Shown: positions 50,995 through 59,568 of the stretch, in pieces
How the letters are laid out: each line of letters opens with the position of its first letter
How positions within the stretch are numbered: the stretch's first letter is position 1
Origin: Amycolatopsis sp. NBRC 101858
GTDB taxonomy: Bacteria; Actinomycetota; Actinomycetes; Mycobacteriales; Pseudonocardiaceae
Length of the DNA stretch: 64,000 nt
Assembly: GCF_030269325.1 (NCBI RefSeq)
Contig: NZ_BSTD01000007.1
Coordinates: 310,001 to 374,000 of the forward strand
Reading direction: 5' to 3'
Program-made: the position numbers and the translations under genes
Notes under the pieces: generated by a model
Database searches by the model: none
Told to the model about the DNA's origin: nothing
Seen by the model: only the letters and a program-made list of their open reading frames with translations

Positions 50995-51881
50995 GGATTT
51001 CCCCTCTTCCCGGGGCGGCACTGCGCGTTCCCAGCCCGGCAGTGCGCATCGCGACCGCGACGCGGAACGTGGTTCCCCCGAAGCCCCCTCCGATGCCAGA
51101 CGGCCGCCGTTCCCCGGCATCCCCCCACGCCGTGGCCCCCAGTACCGACGGCCGGCCGCCTGACGAACCCGATCTTGCCGGGCGGCGGCTAAAGCCGGGT
51201 AAAACCGCGGGTGGGCGGGTAGTCGGGGCGTGGTGGAGACCCGCCCGGCCGCCGCCGCGCGGACCCGCCGGCCGGTGAGGTCGCAAGCCGGTCAGGCGGA
51301 CAAGTCGGCCCAGTGGACCGGCGCTACCGGCGGCCTGGCGAGGTGGGCCGTGCGCGGGCGCGGCACGAGGGGCGCGGCGGGCAGCGCCGGTGCCGGTGCG
51401 AGGTATGCGGTGCAAGGCGCGCGGGGCTCGGTGCAAGGGGCGCGGCGGGCAGTGCGCGGCGCGAGGGGCGCGGTGGGCGGCGCGGAGCGCGGCACGAGGG
51501 CGCAGCGGGCAATGCGGTGCCGGTGCGCGGCGCGAGGGGTGCGTTGGGCCGTGCCGGTGCGGCGGGTGCGGTGCGGAGCCACCCCGAGCGCGCGGGCGCG
51601 GCGAACACCACCCACCCCGCTCCGCCACCCCGATCCCGCGCACCGGGCACTCGGGCGCCGGGCGCCGGGCGCCGGGCGCCACCGACCCTCCGCCACCACC
51701 CCCGCCCCGCCCCGCCCCGCCCCAACTCGCCCCCATTTCGTGAATACTCTTCAGATTCTTTCGTATTTTCGCTCATCTGAGCGAAAATTCTGTGAGCCAG
51801 ACCACTCAAGAGGCAAAAGGGTGGCAAAAGTGCCCGGCTTCCCATGGTTCTCCCCACCCGTCGGGATCTAGCCTGGGCGCC
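50995..51881. repeat. Low-complexity GC-rich intergenic region with tandem repeats
   Basis: Almost 900 bp without a supportable gene. From about 51340 to 51560 it is dominated by GCGCGGCGGGC-like purine-rich strings. CGGGCGC repeats four times at 51652-51679, and CCCCG-type pentamers repeat around 51700-51722. Open frames on both strands are Arg/Ala/Pro-rich and have no ribosome-binding sites, so they are rejected. An AT-rich stretch with a palindrome near 51766 precedes the next gene. Confidence 0.6.
51766..51787. promoter_or_regulatory. AT-rich palindrome upstream of the hydrolase gene
   Basis: TTTTCGCTCA and TGAGCGAAAA form a perfect 10-bp inverted repeat around two central bases, about 95 bases upstream of the start at 51882. 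It could be an operator for the hydrolase or the end of the neighbouring repeat-rich region. Its AT content contrasts sharply with the GC-rich sequence before it. Confidence 0.45.
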
Positions 51882-52769
51882 ATGGAATTCGCCGTCGCGC
51901 CGACGGATGCCGGTGGGCCCGCCGCCTTGGAAGAAATGACCGTCGTCGTCGGGGGTCATCGGCACAGTGCGCTCGCGGCCGGGCCCGAAACCGGCGAACT
52001 CGTCCTGCTGCTGCACGGCTGGCCGGAATTCGCCGATGCCTGGACCGAGCAGCTGCACTCCCTCGGCGAAGCCGGTTACCGCGCCATCGCCGTCGACCAG
52101 CGCGGCTATGCCCGCCAAGCGCGTCCCGACGGGGTCGAGCACTACTCGATCGAGCACCTGGTCGACGACGCCCTCGCCTTCGCCGACAGCCAGGGTGCCG
52201 ACCGGTTCCACCTGGTCGCCCGGGACTGGGGCGGCATGGTCGCCTGGGCGCTGGCCACCGCGCACCCCGGCCGGCTGCGGTCGCTGACCGTGCTGTCGAC
52301 CCCGCACCCGTCCGCTCTCCAGCGCGCCGCCGCCACCGACGACGGGCAGTTCCACGACCTCGGCTACATCCGCTTCTTCCGGCGCGGCGTCGGCAAAGCC
52401 GAGAAATTCCTCTTACGCGACGAAGCCGCACAATTACGCGCTGTCTACAACCGCCGGATTCCCGTCGAATTCGTCGAGAGCGCGGTCGCCCGCCTTTCCG
52501 AACCGGGCGCGCTGACCGCGACGCTGAATTGGTACCGCGGCGCCACGAACGACGTATTCGACGTCCCGGCCGGCCGCATCACCGTGCCGACGCTCTACCT
52601 GTGGGGCAGCGAGGACCCGTACCTCGGCCAGAGCGCCGCGGAGCTGACCGTCCACCACATCGACGCCGAGTACCGCTTCCAGATCATCGAGGGCGCGAGC
52701 CAGTGGATGGCGATGGAAGCACCCGACGAGGTCAGCGCCCTCCTGCTGGACCACCTCCGGCTGCACTAG
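51882..52769 (+). CDS. Epoxide-hydrolase-like alpha/beta hydrolase lacking the usual catalytic His
   Basis: A 295-residue alpha/beta hydrolase with oxyanion motif LLHGWPEFADAW and nucleophile Asp in LVARDWGGMVAW, typical of soluble epoxide hydrolases and dehalogenases. The charge-relay acid is likely in LWGSEDPYLG. Where relatives have AGHW it reads GASQWMAMEAPDEV, so the His base appears replaced by Gln. It may therefore be inactive, use another residue, or have a binding role. ATG 51882 is chosen over an upstream in-frame ATG because the extra 30 residues are not family-like. Its stop overlaps that of the convergent repeat protein. Confidence 0.8.
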   Translation: MEFAVAPTDAGGPAALEEMTVVVGGHRHSALAAGPETGELVLLLHGWPEFADAWTEQLHSLGEAGYRAIAVDQRGYARQARPDGVEHYSIEHLVDDALAFADSQGADRFHLVARDWGGMVAWALATAHPGRLRSLTVLSTPHPSALQRAAATDDGQFHDLGYIRFFRRGVGKAEKFLLRDEAAQLRAVYNRRIPVEFVESAVARLSEPGALTATLNWYRGATNDVFDVPAGRITVPTLYLWGSEDPYLGQSAAELTVHHIDAEYRFQIIEGASQWMAMEAPDEVSALLLDHLRLH

Positions 52770-55189
52770 CCGGTCTTGCGGACCAGCCCGGTGTAGCCGA
52801 CCAGCGCGAGCGTGGCCAGCGCCCAGATCGCGGCCTGCACCAGCCAGATCGCCACGGTGAACCACTGCCCGGCGGCGATCCCGGTGTTGAGGTCGCACCG
52901 CCCGCGCACCCCCGGCGACAACGGCAGCCCGCGGTCCAGGCCGACGCCGATCAGCTCCACGGTCGTGCACGGCGTCCCACGGGCGGCCGTGAGGTCCGAG
53001 GTGTGCTCGGCGGCGCGATGACCGGCGTCGCCGACGTGCCCGGCCCAGAGCCCCAGTCCCCCGGCGGCGACCACGGCGAGCAGCAACGCGGCCGCCGTCC
53101 GCCGGGCGCGGTAGCCGTACCCGGCGAGGGCGCCCCACAGCCGGTGGAACCGCCGGGCCGGCCAGCCGCCGATCGCCTCGGGAGCGCGCCGGTGGAGGTC
53201 CCGCTGCTGGGCGATGAGGATCTGCCGGGCGTTGCCGTCGTGCCCGGCGGCCCGTTCCGCCGCGGCCAGCCGCTGGTAGGGCCCGGGCCGGTACGCGGTG
53301 GTGTGGTCCCGGATCAGGTCGAGCCACTCGCGCCAGGTGGCGTCACCGAGCGAGCCGAACCGGAAGCCGTCGAGGTCCACCCGGCCGGCCGGGCCCACCA
53401 GTTCGGCGGGGAGGAAGACCGGCCCGTCGACGACGGCGTCCTCGAGGTCCACGAGGGTTCCCCCGTCGCGGTGGGCCAGTTCGGCGCCGGTGAAGCTCAG
53501 CTGACCGCCGACGTGCGTCCCGAGCAGGTGGATCGTGGGGTCCTCGCCGGCGCTGGTCCCCCGCAGGCCGCTCAGCATCAGGCTGTCCCGGACCTCGCAC
53601 CGGTCGGCGACCAGCACCGGTCCCGCGTCGTTCGTGACGGCGGCGCCGGCGAGGGTGGCCGAGCCCTGGACCCGGGCCGACCGCAGGCTCAGCGCACCCA
53701 GCTCGGACGAGCAGGTCACCTTCACTTCGACGAGCTCGAGGTAGCTGCCGACCCGCAGGTCGTCGGCGCTGAAGGCGGGGCCGGTCGCGTTGGCCAGTTC
53801 CGCGCCGGGGAGCCGCAGCTGGCTGCCGACCTCGGCGTCGTGCAGCCGGAGCGCCCCCTCCTCCCCCGCTCCGGCGACGGACACGCCGGTCAGGTCCAGG
53901 TTGCCGCCGACGTGCAGGCCGTCGGCGTACAGCGCCGGGCCGGCGTCGTTGGTGATCCGGGCGCCTTCGAGGTACAGCTCGCCGGCGATGCGGGCGCCGA
54001 GCAGGCGGACCGTGCCCGGTTCGCCGGAGCCGGCCGCGCTGGTCTCCTGGAGGTGGGCGTTGCCGTCGACCCGGAGCCGGTCGCCGCTCAGCGCCGCCCC
54101 GGAGTCGTTGGCCAGCTCCATGCCCTCGAGGTAGCAGTTCCCGCCGATGTGCGCACCGAGCAGGCAGAGCGCGCCGTACTCGCCGGAGCCGCGCACTTTC
54201 ATGCCTTCGCCGGAGAAGCTGTCCTCGACCCGGATGCTGTCGGCGCTCAGCCCCCGGCCGCCGCTGCTGGTGATCGCCGCGCCGCCGAGCTCGATCTGGC
54301 CGGCGATCCGCGCGCCGACCAGGTCGATCGCGGCACCGGCGGCGGTCACGGTGACACCGGCGAAGCGGAGGTCGCCGGCCCGGAGGCGGTCGGCCGCCAG
54401 CCCGGGCCCGCTGTCGTTGGTGAGCACGGCCGCCCCGAGCGCGACCTCACCGGACACGTGGGCACCGAGCAGGCGGACCGCGCCGTCCTCACCGGCGCCG
54501 GTCACCGTCGCGCCGGCCAGGCGCAGGTCGCCGTCGACGACCACGCCGTCCGCGTGCAGGGCGGGCCCGGACTCGTTGGCCAGCACCGCCTCGTCCAGCG
54601 AGAGCTCACCGGACACGTGGGCACCGAGCATCCGGACCGCACCGAGGTCACCGGCGCCGGTCGCCCGCAGGCCACGGCCTTTCAAGCTCCGGCTTTCCCC
54701 GGAGTCGAAGTACACCGCGGGACCGTCGCTGCTGCGGACCTCCGCGTCGGTGAGGATGGTCAGGCCGTCGACGCGGGCAGCGCGCAGGCAGATCACGCCG
54801 AACTCGCCGGAGCCGGTCGCGCGGACCCCGCTCAGGTCGAGGTCGTGGTCGACCCGGACGCCGGTGCCGTCGAACCCGGCGATCCGGCTGCCGGACAGGT
54901 CGAGCCACGGGAGCCGGGCCCGCCGCGCGCTGATCGTGTTCACGGCCACGCACTCGACCAGCGCGAGACCCACTCCGGCTTCGACGTGGTCGAGGTCGAG
55001 CGTCCCGGCGATCCGGGCGCCCTCGACCCGCACCCCGCGCGGGTCCACCGGACCGCGGAGGCCGAGCAGCAGCTCGCGCAGCACCACGGCCCGCACCGGA
55101 GCGTCGGTCACGTGAACGAGGCCGCGACGGGCGGCGTCGACCAGCTCCCGCTCCGCTCCGGTCAGCTTGTCGAGAACGGGCAGCGTCAC
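52766..55189 (-). CDS. Giant beta-helix-like repeat protein with C-terminal membrane helices
   Basis: An 807-residue protein starting at GTG 55189. Residues 45-590 contain about ten copies of a roughly 50-residue unit with the pattern LLGAHVSGELSLDGA, then an N(D/E)SGPAL(H/Y)AD stretch, VDGDLRL and TGAGE, implying a long right-handed parallel beta-helix. Residues 590-690 form a charged helical linker (FRFGSLGDATWREWLDLIRDHTT and YQRLAAAERAAGHDGNARQILIAQ). Two to three transmembrane segments lie near the C terminus, with a Cys pair between them that could be outside the cell. There is no signal peptide, so the repeats are cytoplasmic and tethered to the membrane. No activity is recognised; similar proteins have been loosely labelled membrane oxidoreductases, which the sequence does not support. 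Confidence 0.75.
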   Translation of the reverse strand: MTLPVLDKLTGAERELVDAARRGLVHVTDAPVRAVVLRELLLGLRGPVDPRGVRVEGARIAGTLDLDHVEAGVGLALVECVAVNTISARRARLPWLDLSGSRIAGFDGTGVRVDHDLDLSGVRATGSGEFGVICLRAARVDGLTILTDAEVRSSDGPAVYFDSGESRSLKGRGLRATGAGDLGAVRMLGAHVSGELSLDEAVLANESGPALHADGVVVDGDLRLAGATVTGAGEDGAVRLLGAHVSGEVALGAAVLTNDSGPGLAADRLRAGDLRFAGVTVTAAGAAIDLVGARIAGQIELGGAAITSSGGRGLSADSIRVEDSFSGEGMKVRGSGEYGALCLLGAHIGGNCYLEGMELANDSGAALSGDRLRVDGNAHLQETSAAGSGEPGTVRLLGARIAGELYLEGARITNDAGPALYADGLHVGGNLDLTGVSVAGAGEEGALRLHDAEVGSQLRLPGAELANATGPAFSADDLRVGSYLELVEVKVTCSSELGALSLRSARVQGSATLAGAAVTNDAGPVLVADRCEVRDSLMLSGLRGTSAGEDPTIHLLGTHVGGQLSFTGAELAHRDGGTLVDLEDAVVDGPVFLPAELVGPAGRVDLDGFRFGSLGDATWREWLDLIRDHTTAYRPGPYQRLAAAERAAGHDGNARQILIAQQRDLHRRAPEAIGGWPARRFHRLWGALAGYGYRARRTAAALLLAVVAAGGLGLWAGHVGDAGHRAAEHTSDLTAARGTPCTTVELIGVGLDRGLPLSPGVRGRCDLNTGIAAGQWFTVAIWLVQAAIWALATLALVGYTGLVRKTG

Positions 55190-55197
55190 CCCGTCAA

Positions 55198-55821
55198 CTA
55201 ACCAGGTGGGCGGAGCGCGTCCAGGAGCAGGTCCGCGTAGTGGTCACCCACCTGCCGCGCCGACAGCGTGCCGCCGCGGCGGTACCACGAGCCCAGGTGG
55301 TGGACCGAGCCGAAAAAGAAGTCGACCACCACGTCGGCCGGCTTGTCCGTGCGGAACTCGCCCGAGGCCTGCCCTTCCTCGACCAGGCCGCGGAAGCGCT
55401 CGTGGTACTTGCGGCGCTCGGCGCGGACCGCCTTCTGCTTGTCCGGGGACAGCTGGTGCATCGACTGCAGGAAGATCGTGTTGTCGTCGAGGTTGTCGAT
55501 GCTGGACACGACCACGTCGGACGCCGCCGCGCCGAGGCGTTCGCGCAGCGGGGCGTTCGACGACGCGACGCTCTCCAGCTGGCGGGTCTGCTCGCGCAGG
55601 ACCCGGGCGTAGATCTCGTAGAGCAGGTCGTCCTTCGAGCCGAAGTAGTGGTACATCGCGCCCTTGGTGACGCCCGCGGCCTCGACGATCTCCTGGACGG
55701 ACGTGCGGTCGAAGCCCTTCTTGGCGAACAGCTTCGTGGCGTGCTCCAGCAGCCGGCGCGGCACGGCGGCCTGGTCTTCGCCGGAGGCTTCGCCCGGCTT
55801 GCGGGTGCTTGCTCGGGTCAC
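55198..55821 (-). CDS. TetR-family regulator of the lipid/lactone regulon
   Basis: The 207-residue protein has an N-terminal TetR HTH (LLEHATKLFAKKGFDRTSVQ, then EIVEAAGVTKGAMYHYFGSKDDLLYEIY) and a helical C-terminal ligand-binding domain of the FadR/acyl-CoA-sensing size. It is the third gene of the leftward ligase-lactonase operon, 41 bp after the lactonase stop. The ligase promoter holds a palindrome nearly identical to one before the phosphotransferase operon about 13 kb away, so this regulator is the likely repressor of both. The ligand may be a CoA thioester formed by the ligase, an inference from related FadR/KstR2-type regulators. Confidence 0.85.
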   Translation of the reverse strand: MTRASTRKPGEASGEDQAAVPRRLLEHATKLFAKKGFDRTSVQEIVEAAGVTKGAMYHYFGSKDDLLYEIYARVLREQTRQLESVASSNAPLRERLGAAASDVVVSSIDNLDDNTIFLQSMHQLSPDKQKAVRAERRKYHERFRGLVEEGQASGEFRTDKPADVVVDFFFGSVHHLGSWYRRGGTLSARQVGDHYADLLLDALRPPG

Positions 55822-55862
55822 GGCAAGACCCCCTTCTCAAGTCGAACGCACAGGATAACGGC

Positions 55863-56831
55863 TCAGTCGCGCCACGACAGGAACCGCCGCGGGTTGTCGA
55901 CGAGCATCGTCGTGATGTCCGTTTCGGTCACCCCGCGCTCCCGCAACGCGGGCAGCACGTCCCGCGTGATGTGCAGGTAGTGCCAGTTCGGCGTGAGCAC
56001 CGGCAACTGCTCGGCGGGCAGCCAGTCGATGTAGCAGGACGCGTCGTGCGAGAGCACCATGCTGCCCGCGTAGCCGCGTTCGCACATCGCCGCGACCGTG
56101 TTCACGCGCTCCTCGAACGGCAGCAGCAGGTCGAGCCCGAACCGGTCCATGCCCAGCAGCGACCCGCGGTCGGCCAGCTCGGTCAGGTAGCCCAGGTCCG
56201 TCGAGTCGCCGGAGTGCCCGACCAGCACGCGGCTCAGGTCGACGCCCTCGTCGGCGAAGATCGCCTGCTGCTCCAGCCCGCGCCGCGTGCCGGCGTGCGT
56301 GTGCGTCATGATCGGCGCGCCCGTCTCGGCGTGTGCCTTCGCCACCGCGCGCAGCACCCGTTCGACGCCGGGCGTCACGCCGGGTTCGTCGGTGGCGCAC
56401 TTGAGCAGCCCCGCCTTGACGCCGGTGCCCGCGATGCCCTCGCGGAGGTCCCCGACGAACATCCCGACGAGCGGGTCCTCGCCCTGCAGCATCGTGCCCG
56501 GCCCGCGGAAGTGCAGGTAGTGCGGCACGTCGTGGTAGGTGTAGAGCCCGGTGGCGACGACGATGTTGACGTCGACCTCGGCGGCGACCCGCTGCACGCG
56601 CGGGATGTAGCGGCCGAGACCGATCACCGTCGGGTCGACGATCGTGTCGATCCCCGCGTCCTTCAGCTCCTTGAGCCGCCGGATCGCTTCGGGGACGTGC
56701 TCGTCCTCCTTGAAGCCTTCGTGCTCCGGGTAGTTGGCGGCGAATTCGGGGCTGAGCACGAAGAGGTGTTCGTGCATCAGGACCTTGCCCAGCGCTTCCG
56801 GCGCGATCGCGCCGCGGACCGTCTCGACCAC
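55863..56831 (-). CDS. Phosphotriesterase-like lactonase (PLL-type amidohydrolase)
   Basis: A 322-residue binuclear metal hydrolase from GTG 56831, four bases after the ligase stop. All expected ligands are visible: H20 and H22 in MHEHLF, carboxylated K144 in AGLLKC, H177 in MTHTHAG, H206 in VGHSGD and D263 in LSHDASCY. The segment GMDRFGLDLLLPFEERV matches the PLL lactonase signature (SsoPox-type enzymes), which open acyl-homoserine and gamma/delta lactones. Its linkage with an acyl-CoA ligase and with a regulon containing a 4-hydroxyacyl-CoA kinase-like gene fits opening of gamma-lactones to 4-hydroxy acids. Phosphotriester activity would be incidental. Confidence 0.85.
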   Translation of the reverse strand: MVETVRGAIAPEALGKVLMHEHLFVLSPEFAANYPEHEGFKEDEHVPEAIRRLKELKDAGIDTIVDPTVIGLGRYIPRVQRVAAEVDVNIVVATGLYTYHDVPHYLHFRGPGTMLQGEDPLVGMFVGDLREGIAGTGVKAGLLKCATDEPGVTPGVERVLRAVAKAHAETGAPIMTHTHAGTRRGLEQQAIFADEGVDLSRVLVGHSGDSTDLGYLTELADRGSLLGMDRFGLDLLLPFEERVNTVAAMCERGYAGSMVLSHDASCYIDWLPAEQLPVLTPNWHYLHITRDVLPALRERGVTETDITTMLVDNPRRFLSWRD

Positions 56832-56835
56832 CGCG

Positions 56836-58488
56836 TTACCCCCGGGCCCGCAGTTCGCGGCGCAGGATCTTGCCGCTCGTGGTCTTCGGCAGCTCGTCGA
56901 GGACTTCGATCGTGCGCGGGTACTTGTAGGCGGCGAGCCGTTCCTTGCACCAGGCCACGAGTTCCGCCGGGTCGGCGGTGACACCGGGCGCGGGGCTGAC
57001 GTAGGCCTTGACCGTCTCGCCGCGGTACTCGTCGGCGATCCCGACGACGGCGGCTTCGCGCACCGACGGGTGCGTGTACAGGACGTCTTCGACCTCGCGC
57101 GGCCAGACCTTGAAGCCGGACGCGTTGATCATGTCCTTCTTGCGGTCGACGACGTAGACCCAGCCGCGCTCGTCCATGAACCCGATGTCGCCGGTGAGCA
57201 GGCGCCCGCCGGGCAGCGCCTCGGCCGTCGCGTCCGGGCGGTTCCAGTAGCCGGAGACGACCATCGGGCCCTCGACGGCGATCTCGCCCGGCTGCCCGAA
57301 CGGCAGCTCTTCGCCGTTCTCGCCGAGGATCCGGACGATCGTGTCCGGTACCGGCAGGCCGATCGAGATCGTGCCGGACTCCGGGTCGATCGGCGCCTCG
57401 AGGGTGCCGGGGACGACGACGCAGCCGGCCGTCGTCTCGGTGAGGCCGTAGCCGTTGTGGATGTAGTGCCCGGTCTTCGCGCGGAACGCCTCGACGACGG
57501 CGGGCGGCAGCGCGGCGCCCCCGGAGTACAGCAGGGCGAACGACGCGAAGTGGTCGCGGCTGAAGGACGGGTGGGCCATCAGGGCCATGTAGGCCGTCGA
57601 CGGCCCGACCGTGTACGACGGGCGGTGCTCGAGGAAGGCGTCGAGCACCACCCCGGCGTCGAAGCGGTAGGCGAGGGCGAGCGTGCCCGCGATGTCGATG
57701 GCGGAGCCGACTTCGCAGACCATGCCGGTGATGTGGAACAGCGGCGCCAGCCCGAAGAGCGTCGAGCCTTCGGGGAGCCCGCTGAACGAGCCGAGGCCGG
57801 CGGCGTTGGTGCCGATGTTGCCGTGGGTGTTGGTCGCGCCCTTGGGTGTGCCGCTCGTGCCGGAGGTGTAGCTGATCAGCGCGGTGTCGTCGAGTGCGAA
57901 GGCGGGCTCGGGCGGCTTCGGGCCGGGGGTCGCGGCGGCTTCGAGGAGCTCGGTGGCTCCCGGGGTCTCTTCGCGGGTGACCTTGCCCAGCACGCGTTCG
58001 TCGTCGCGTGTCTGGAACTCCAGCTCGCTGGTGGTGAGCGTGATGCCGACGCCGTTTTCGGCCGCGGTCTTGCCGATGTAGGCGTTCCAGCCGCGCTGCG
58101 AGCAGACGACCGCCTTGACCCCGGCGTCGGTGAAGACGTGGGTGAGCTCGCGCTCGCGGTACATCGGGTTGACCGGCACGACGATCCCGCCGGCTTTCCA
58201 CGCGCCGAGCAGCGCGATGACGAACTGCGGGATGTTCTGCAGCACCAGGGCGAGCCGGTCGCCGCGGGCGAAGCCGTTCTCCGTCAGGTGGCGGGCGACG
58301 CCGTCGGAAAGTTCGTCGACCTCGCGGTAGGTCAGCCGGGCGTCGAAGTAGGCGATCGCGGCCCGGTCGGGGACGCGGTCCACCGCGCGGCGGAACGACT
58401 CGGGCAGCGTCGTCGGCTTCGCCGGTTCCGCGGTCCGCGCCCGTTCGTCGTAGCTCGCGAGCCAGGGCTTCGCGTCGTACCAGCTCAT
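56836..58488 (-). CDS. Acyl-CoA ligase (AMP-forming, FadD-like)
   Basis: The 550-residue ANL-superfamily enzyme starts at ATG 58488 behind GGGAGGT. Conserved motifs appear in order: the P-loop YTSGTSGTPKGA, an HNGYGLTETTAGC region, a LLTGDIGFMDERGWVYVVDR region and the C-terminal catalytic Lys in PKTTSGKILRREL. It activates a carboxylic acid to an acyl-adenylate and then a CoA thioester. It is the first gene of an operon with the lactonase and the TetR regulator, behind a palindromic operator. The natural acid is probably the hydroxy acid released by the lactonase, inferred from context. Confidence 0.9.
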   Translation of the reverse strand: MSWYDAKPWLASYDERARTAEPAKPTTLPESFRRAVDRVPDRAAIAYFDARLTYREVDELSDGVARHLTENGFARGDRLALVLQNIPQFVIALLGAWKAGGIVVPVNPMYRERELTHVFTDAGVKAVVCSQRGWNAYIGKTAAENGVGITLTTSELEFQTRDDERVLGKVTREETPGATELLEAAATPGPKPPEPAFALDDTALISYTSGTSGTPKGATNTHGNIGTNAAGLGSFSGLPEGSTLFGLAPLFHITGMVCEVGSAIDIAGTLALAYRFDAGVVLDAFLEHRPSYTVGPSTAYMALMAHPSFSRDHFASFALLYSGGAALPPAVVEAFRAKTGHYIHNGYGLTETTAGCVVVPGTLEAPIDPESGTISIGLPVPDTIVRILGENGEELPFGQPGEIAVEGPMVVSGYWNRPDATAEALPGGRLLTGDIGFMDERGWVYVVDRKKDMINASGFKVWPREVEDVLYTHPSVREAAVVGIADEYRGETVKAYVSPAPGVTADPAELVAWCKERLAAYKYPRTIEVLDELPKTTSGKILRRELRARG

Positions 58489-58504
58489 CCAGTGACCTCC
58501 CTTG

Positions 58505-58524
58505 GACACCGACCGGTCGGTATG
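58505..58524. promoter_or_regulatory. Second copy of the TetR palindrome (ligase promoter)
   Basis: GACACCGACCGGTCGGTATG contains the perfect core ACCGACCGGTCGGT (58508-58521) and its right half GTCGGTATG is identical to the operator at 41318-41337. It lies just upstream of the ligase ribosome-binding site, close to the ATG at 58488, so bound repressor would block transcription or early elongation. Confidence 0.72.
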
Positions 58525-58776
58525 GCGACGCTAGGAGGCCGTGGCGGTCCGCGTCAAGACCCGGCTGTCGCGAGGAAATGCAGAACTCGCGTTTCACCGG
58601 TGAATACGGACGCCGGTTCGAAATGGTTCACCATCTCTCTATTTCTCGCCGCGCTCTGGACAAATCCCTGGTGGAGCCGCCACGATGGCTTCCGCGGCCG
58701 GCTCGGCCGCACCATTCGGAACAACCGCGCGCTGCCCGTGTGGACCCTCTATGTTCACGCTAACTTGGAGTGATTC

Positions 58777-59565
58777 ATGCCTGCTACCGGTGGACGACAC
58801 CGCCTCTCGCGGCGGACGAAGATCGCGACGGCGGCCCTCGGCCTCGGGATCGCGGCCGGAGCGCTGGTGATCGCGACGACCGTCGGCGACCCCGGCGCCG
58901 CCAATGCCGCCACGGGTGGGCAGATCACCTGCCCCGACGTCGCCTCGCAGCTCCCCGCGATTCCCGCTCAGGCCCAGGCCGAGGTCCAGCGCAACCTCGA
59001 CCTGCTGAACACGCAGATCGCCGAAGCGAACAACCGGCTCGTCAGCACCGCGGGCCAGGGCGGCCCGAACTTCGTGCAGAACGCCATCCTCGGGCCGCTG
59101 GCCGACAAGCGGACGTCGACGATCGACCGGATCGCCATCGCCATCGGCCGCCAGGGCGAGAAGCCGCAGAACCTCGGCGGGCTCGCCGCCTGCTCACTGG
59201 GCGGGCAGGCGAACACCGGCACGGTCTCGACCGCACCCGCCCAAGGCACCGGCAACACCGGGAACGCGGGCGGAACCGCCGGGCAGATCACCTGCCCCGA
59301 CGTCGCTTCGCAGCTCCCCGCGATTCCCGCCCAGGCCCAGGCCGAGGTGCAACGCAACCTCGACCTGCTGAACACGCAGATCGCCGAAGCCAACAACCGG
59401 CTCGTCACCAGCGCCGGTGAAGGTGGCGCGAACTTCGTCCAGAACGCGATCCTCGGCCCGCTCGAAGACAAGCGCGTCGCGACGATCAACCGCATCGCGA
59501 CCGCGATCGGCCGCACCGCCGACAAGCCGCAGGGGCTCGACGCGCTCGCGCCCTGCAGCCGGTGA
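58777..59565 (+). CDS. Secreted protein with an internal tandem duplication
   Basis: The 262-residue exported protein has a signal region at residues 1-45 (RRTKIATAALGLGIAAGALVIATTV). Two almost identical domains of about 85 residues follow, each beginning GQITCPDVASQLPAIPAQAQ and ending with a second Cys, joined by a Thr/Gly/Asn-rich linker. Each domain has Cys near both ends, likely a disulphide. The duplication is also evident at nucleotide level (58918 and 59281 onwards), implying a recent event or gene conversion. GGAG lies eight bases before ATG 58777. No function is recognised; a helical surface protein is likely. Confidence 0.75.
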   Translation: MPATGGRHRLSRRTKIATAALGLGIAAGALVIATTVGDPGAANAATGGQITCPDVASQLPAIPAQAQAEVQRNLDLLNTQIAEANNRLVSTAGQGGPNFVQNAILGPLADKRTSTIDRIAIAIGRQGEKPQNLGGLAACSLGGQANTGTVSTAPAQGTGNTGNAGGTAGQITCPDVASQLPAIPAQAQAEVQRNLDLLNTQIAEANNRLVTSAGEGGANFVQNAILGPLEDKRVATINRIATAIGRTADKPQGLDALAPCSR

Positions 59566-59568
59566 GGG

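Noticed and set aside
51230-51871. Open frames in the GC-rich region before the hydrolase
   Set aside because: Low-complexity Arg/Ala/Pro translations on both strands, no ribosome-binding sites and no recognisable domains.
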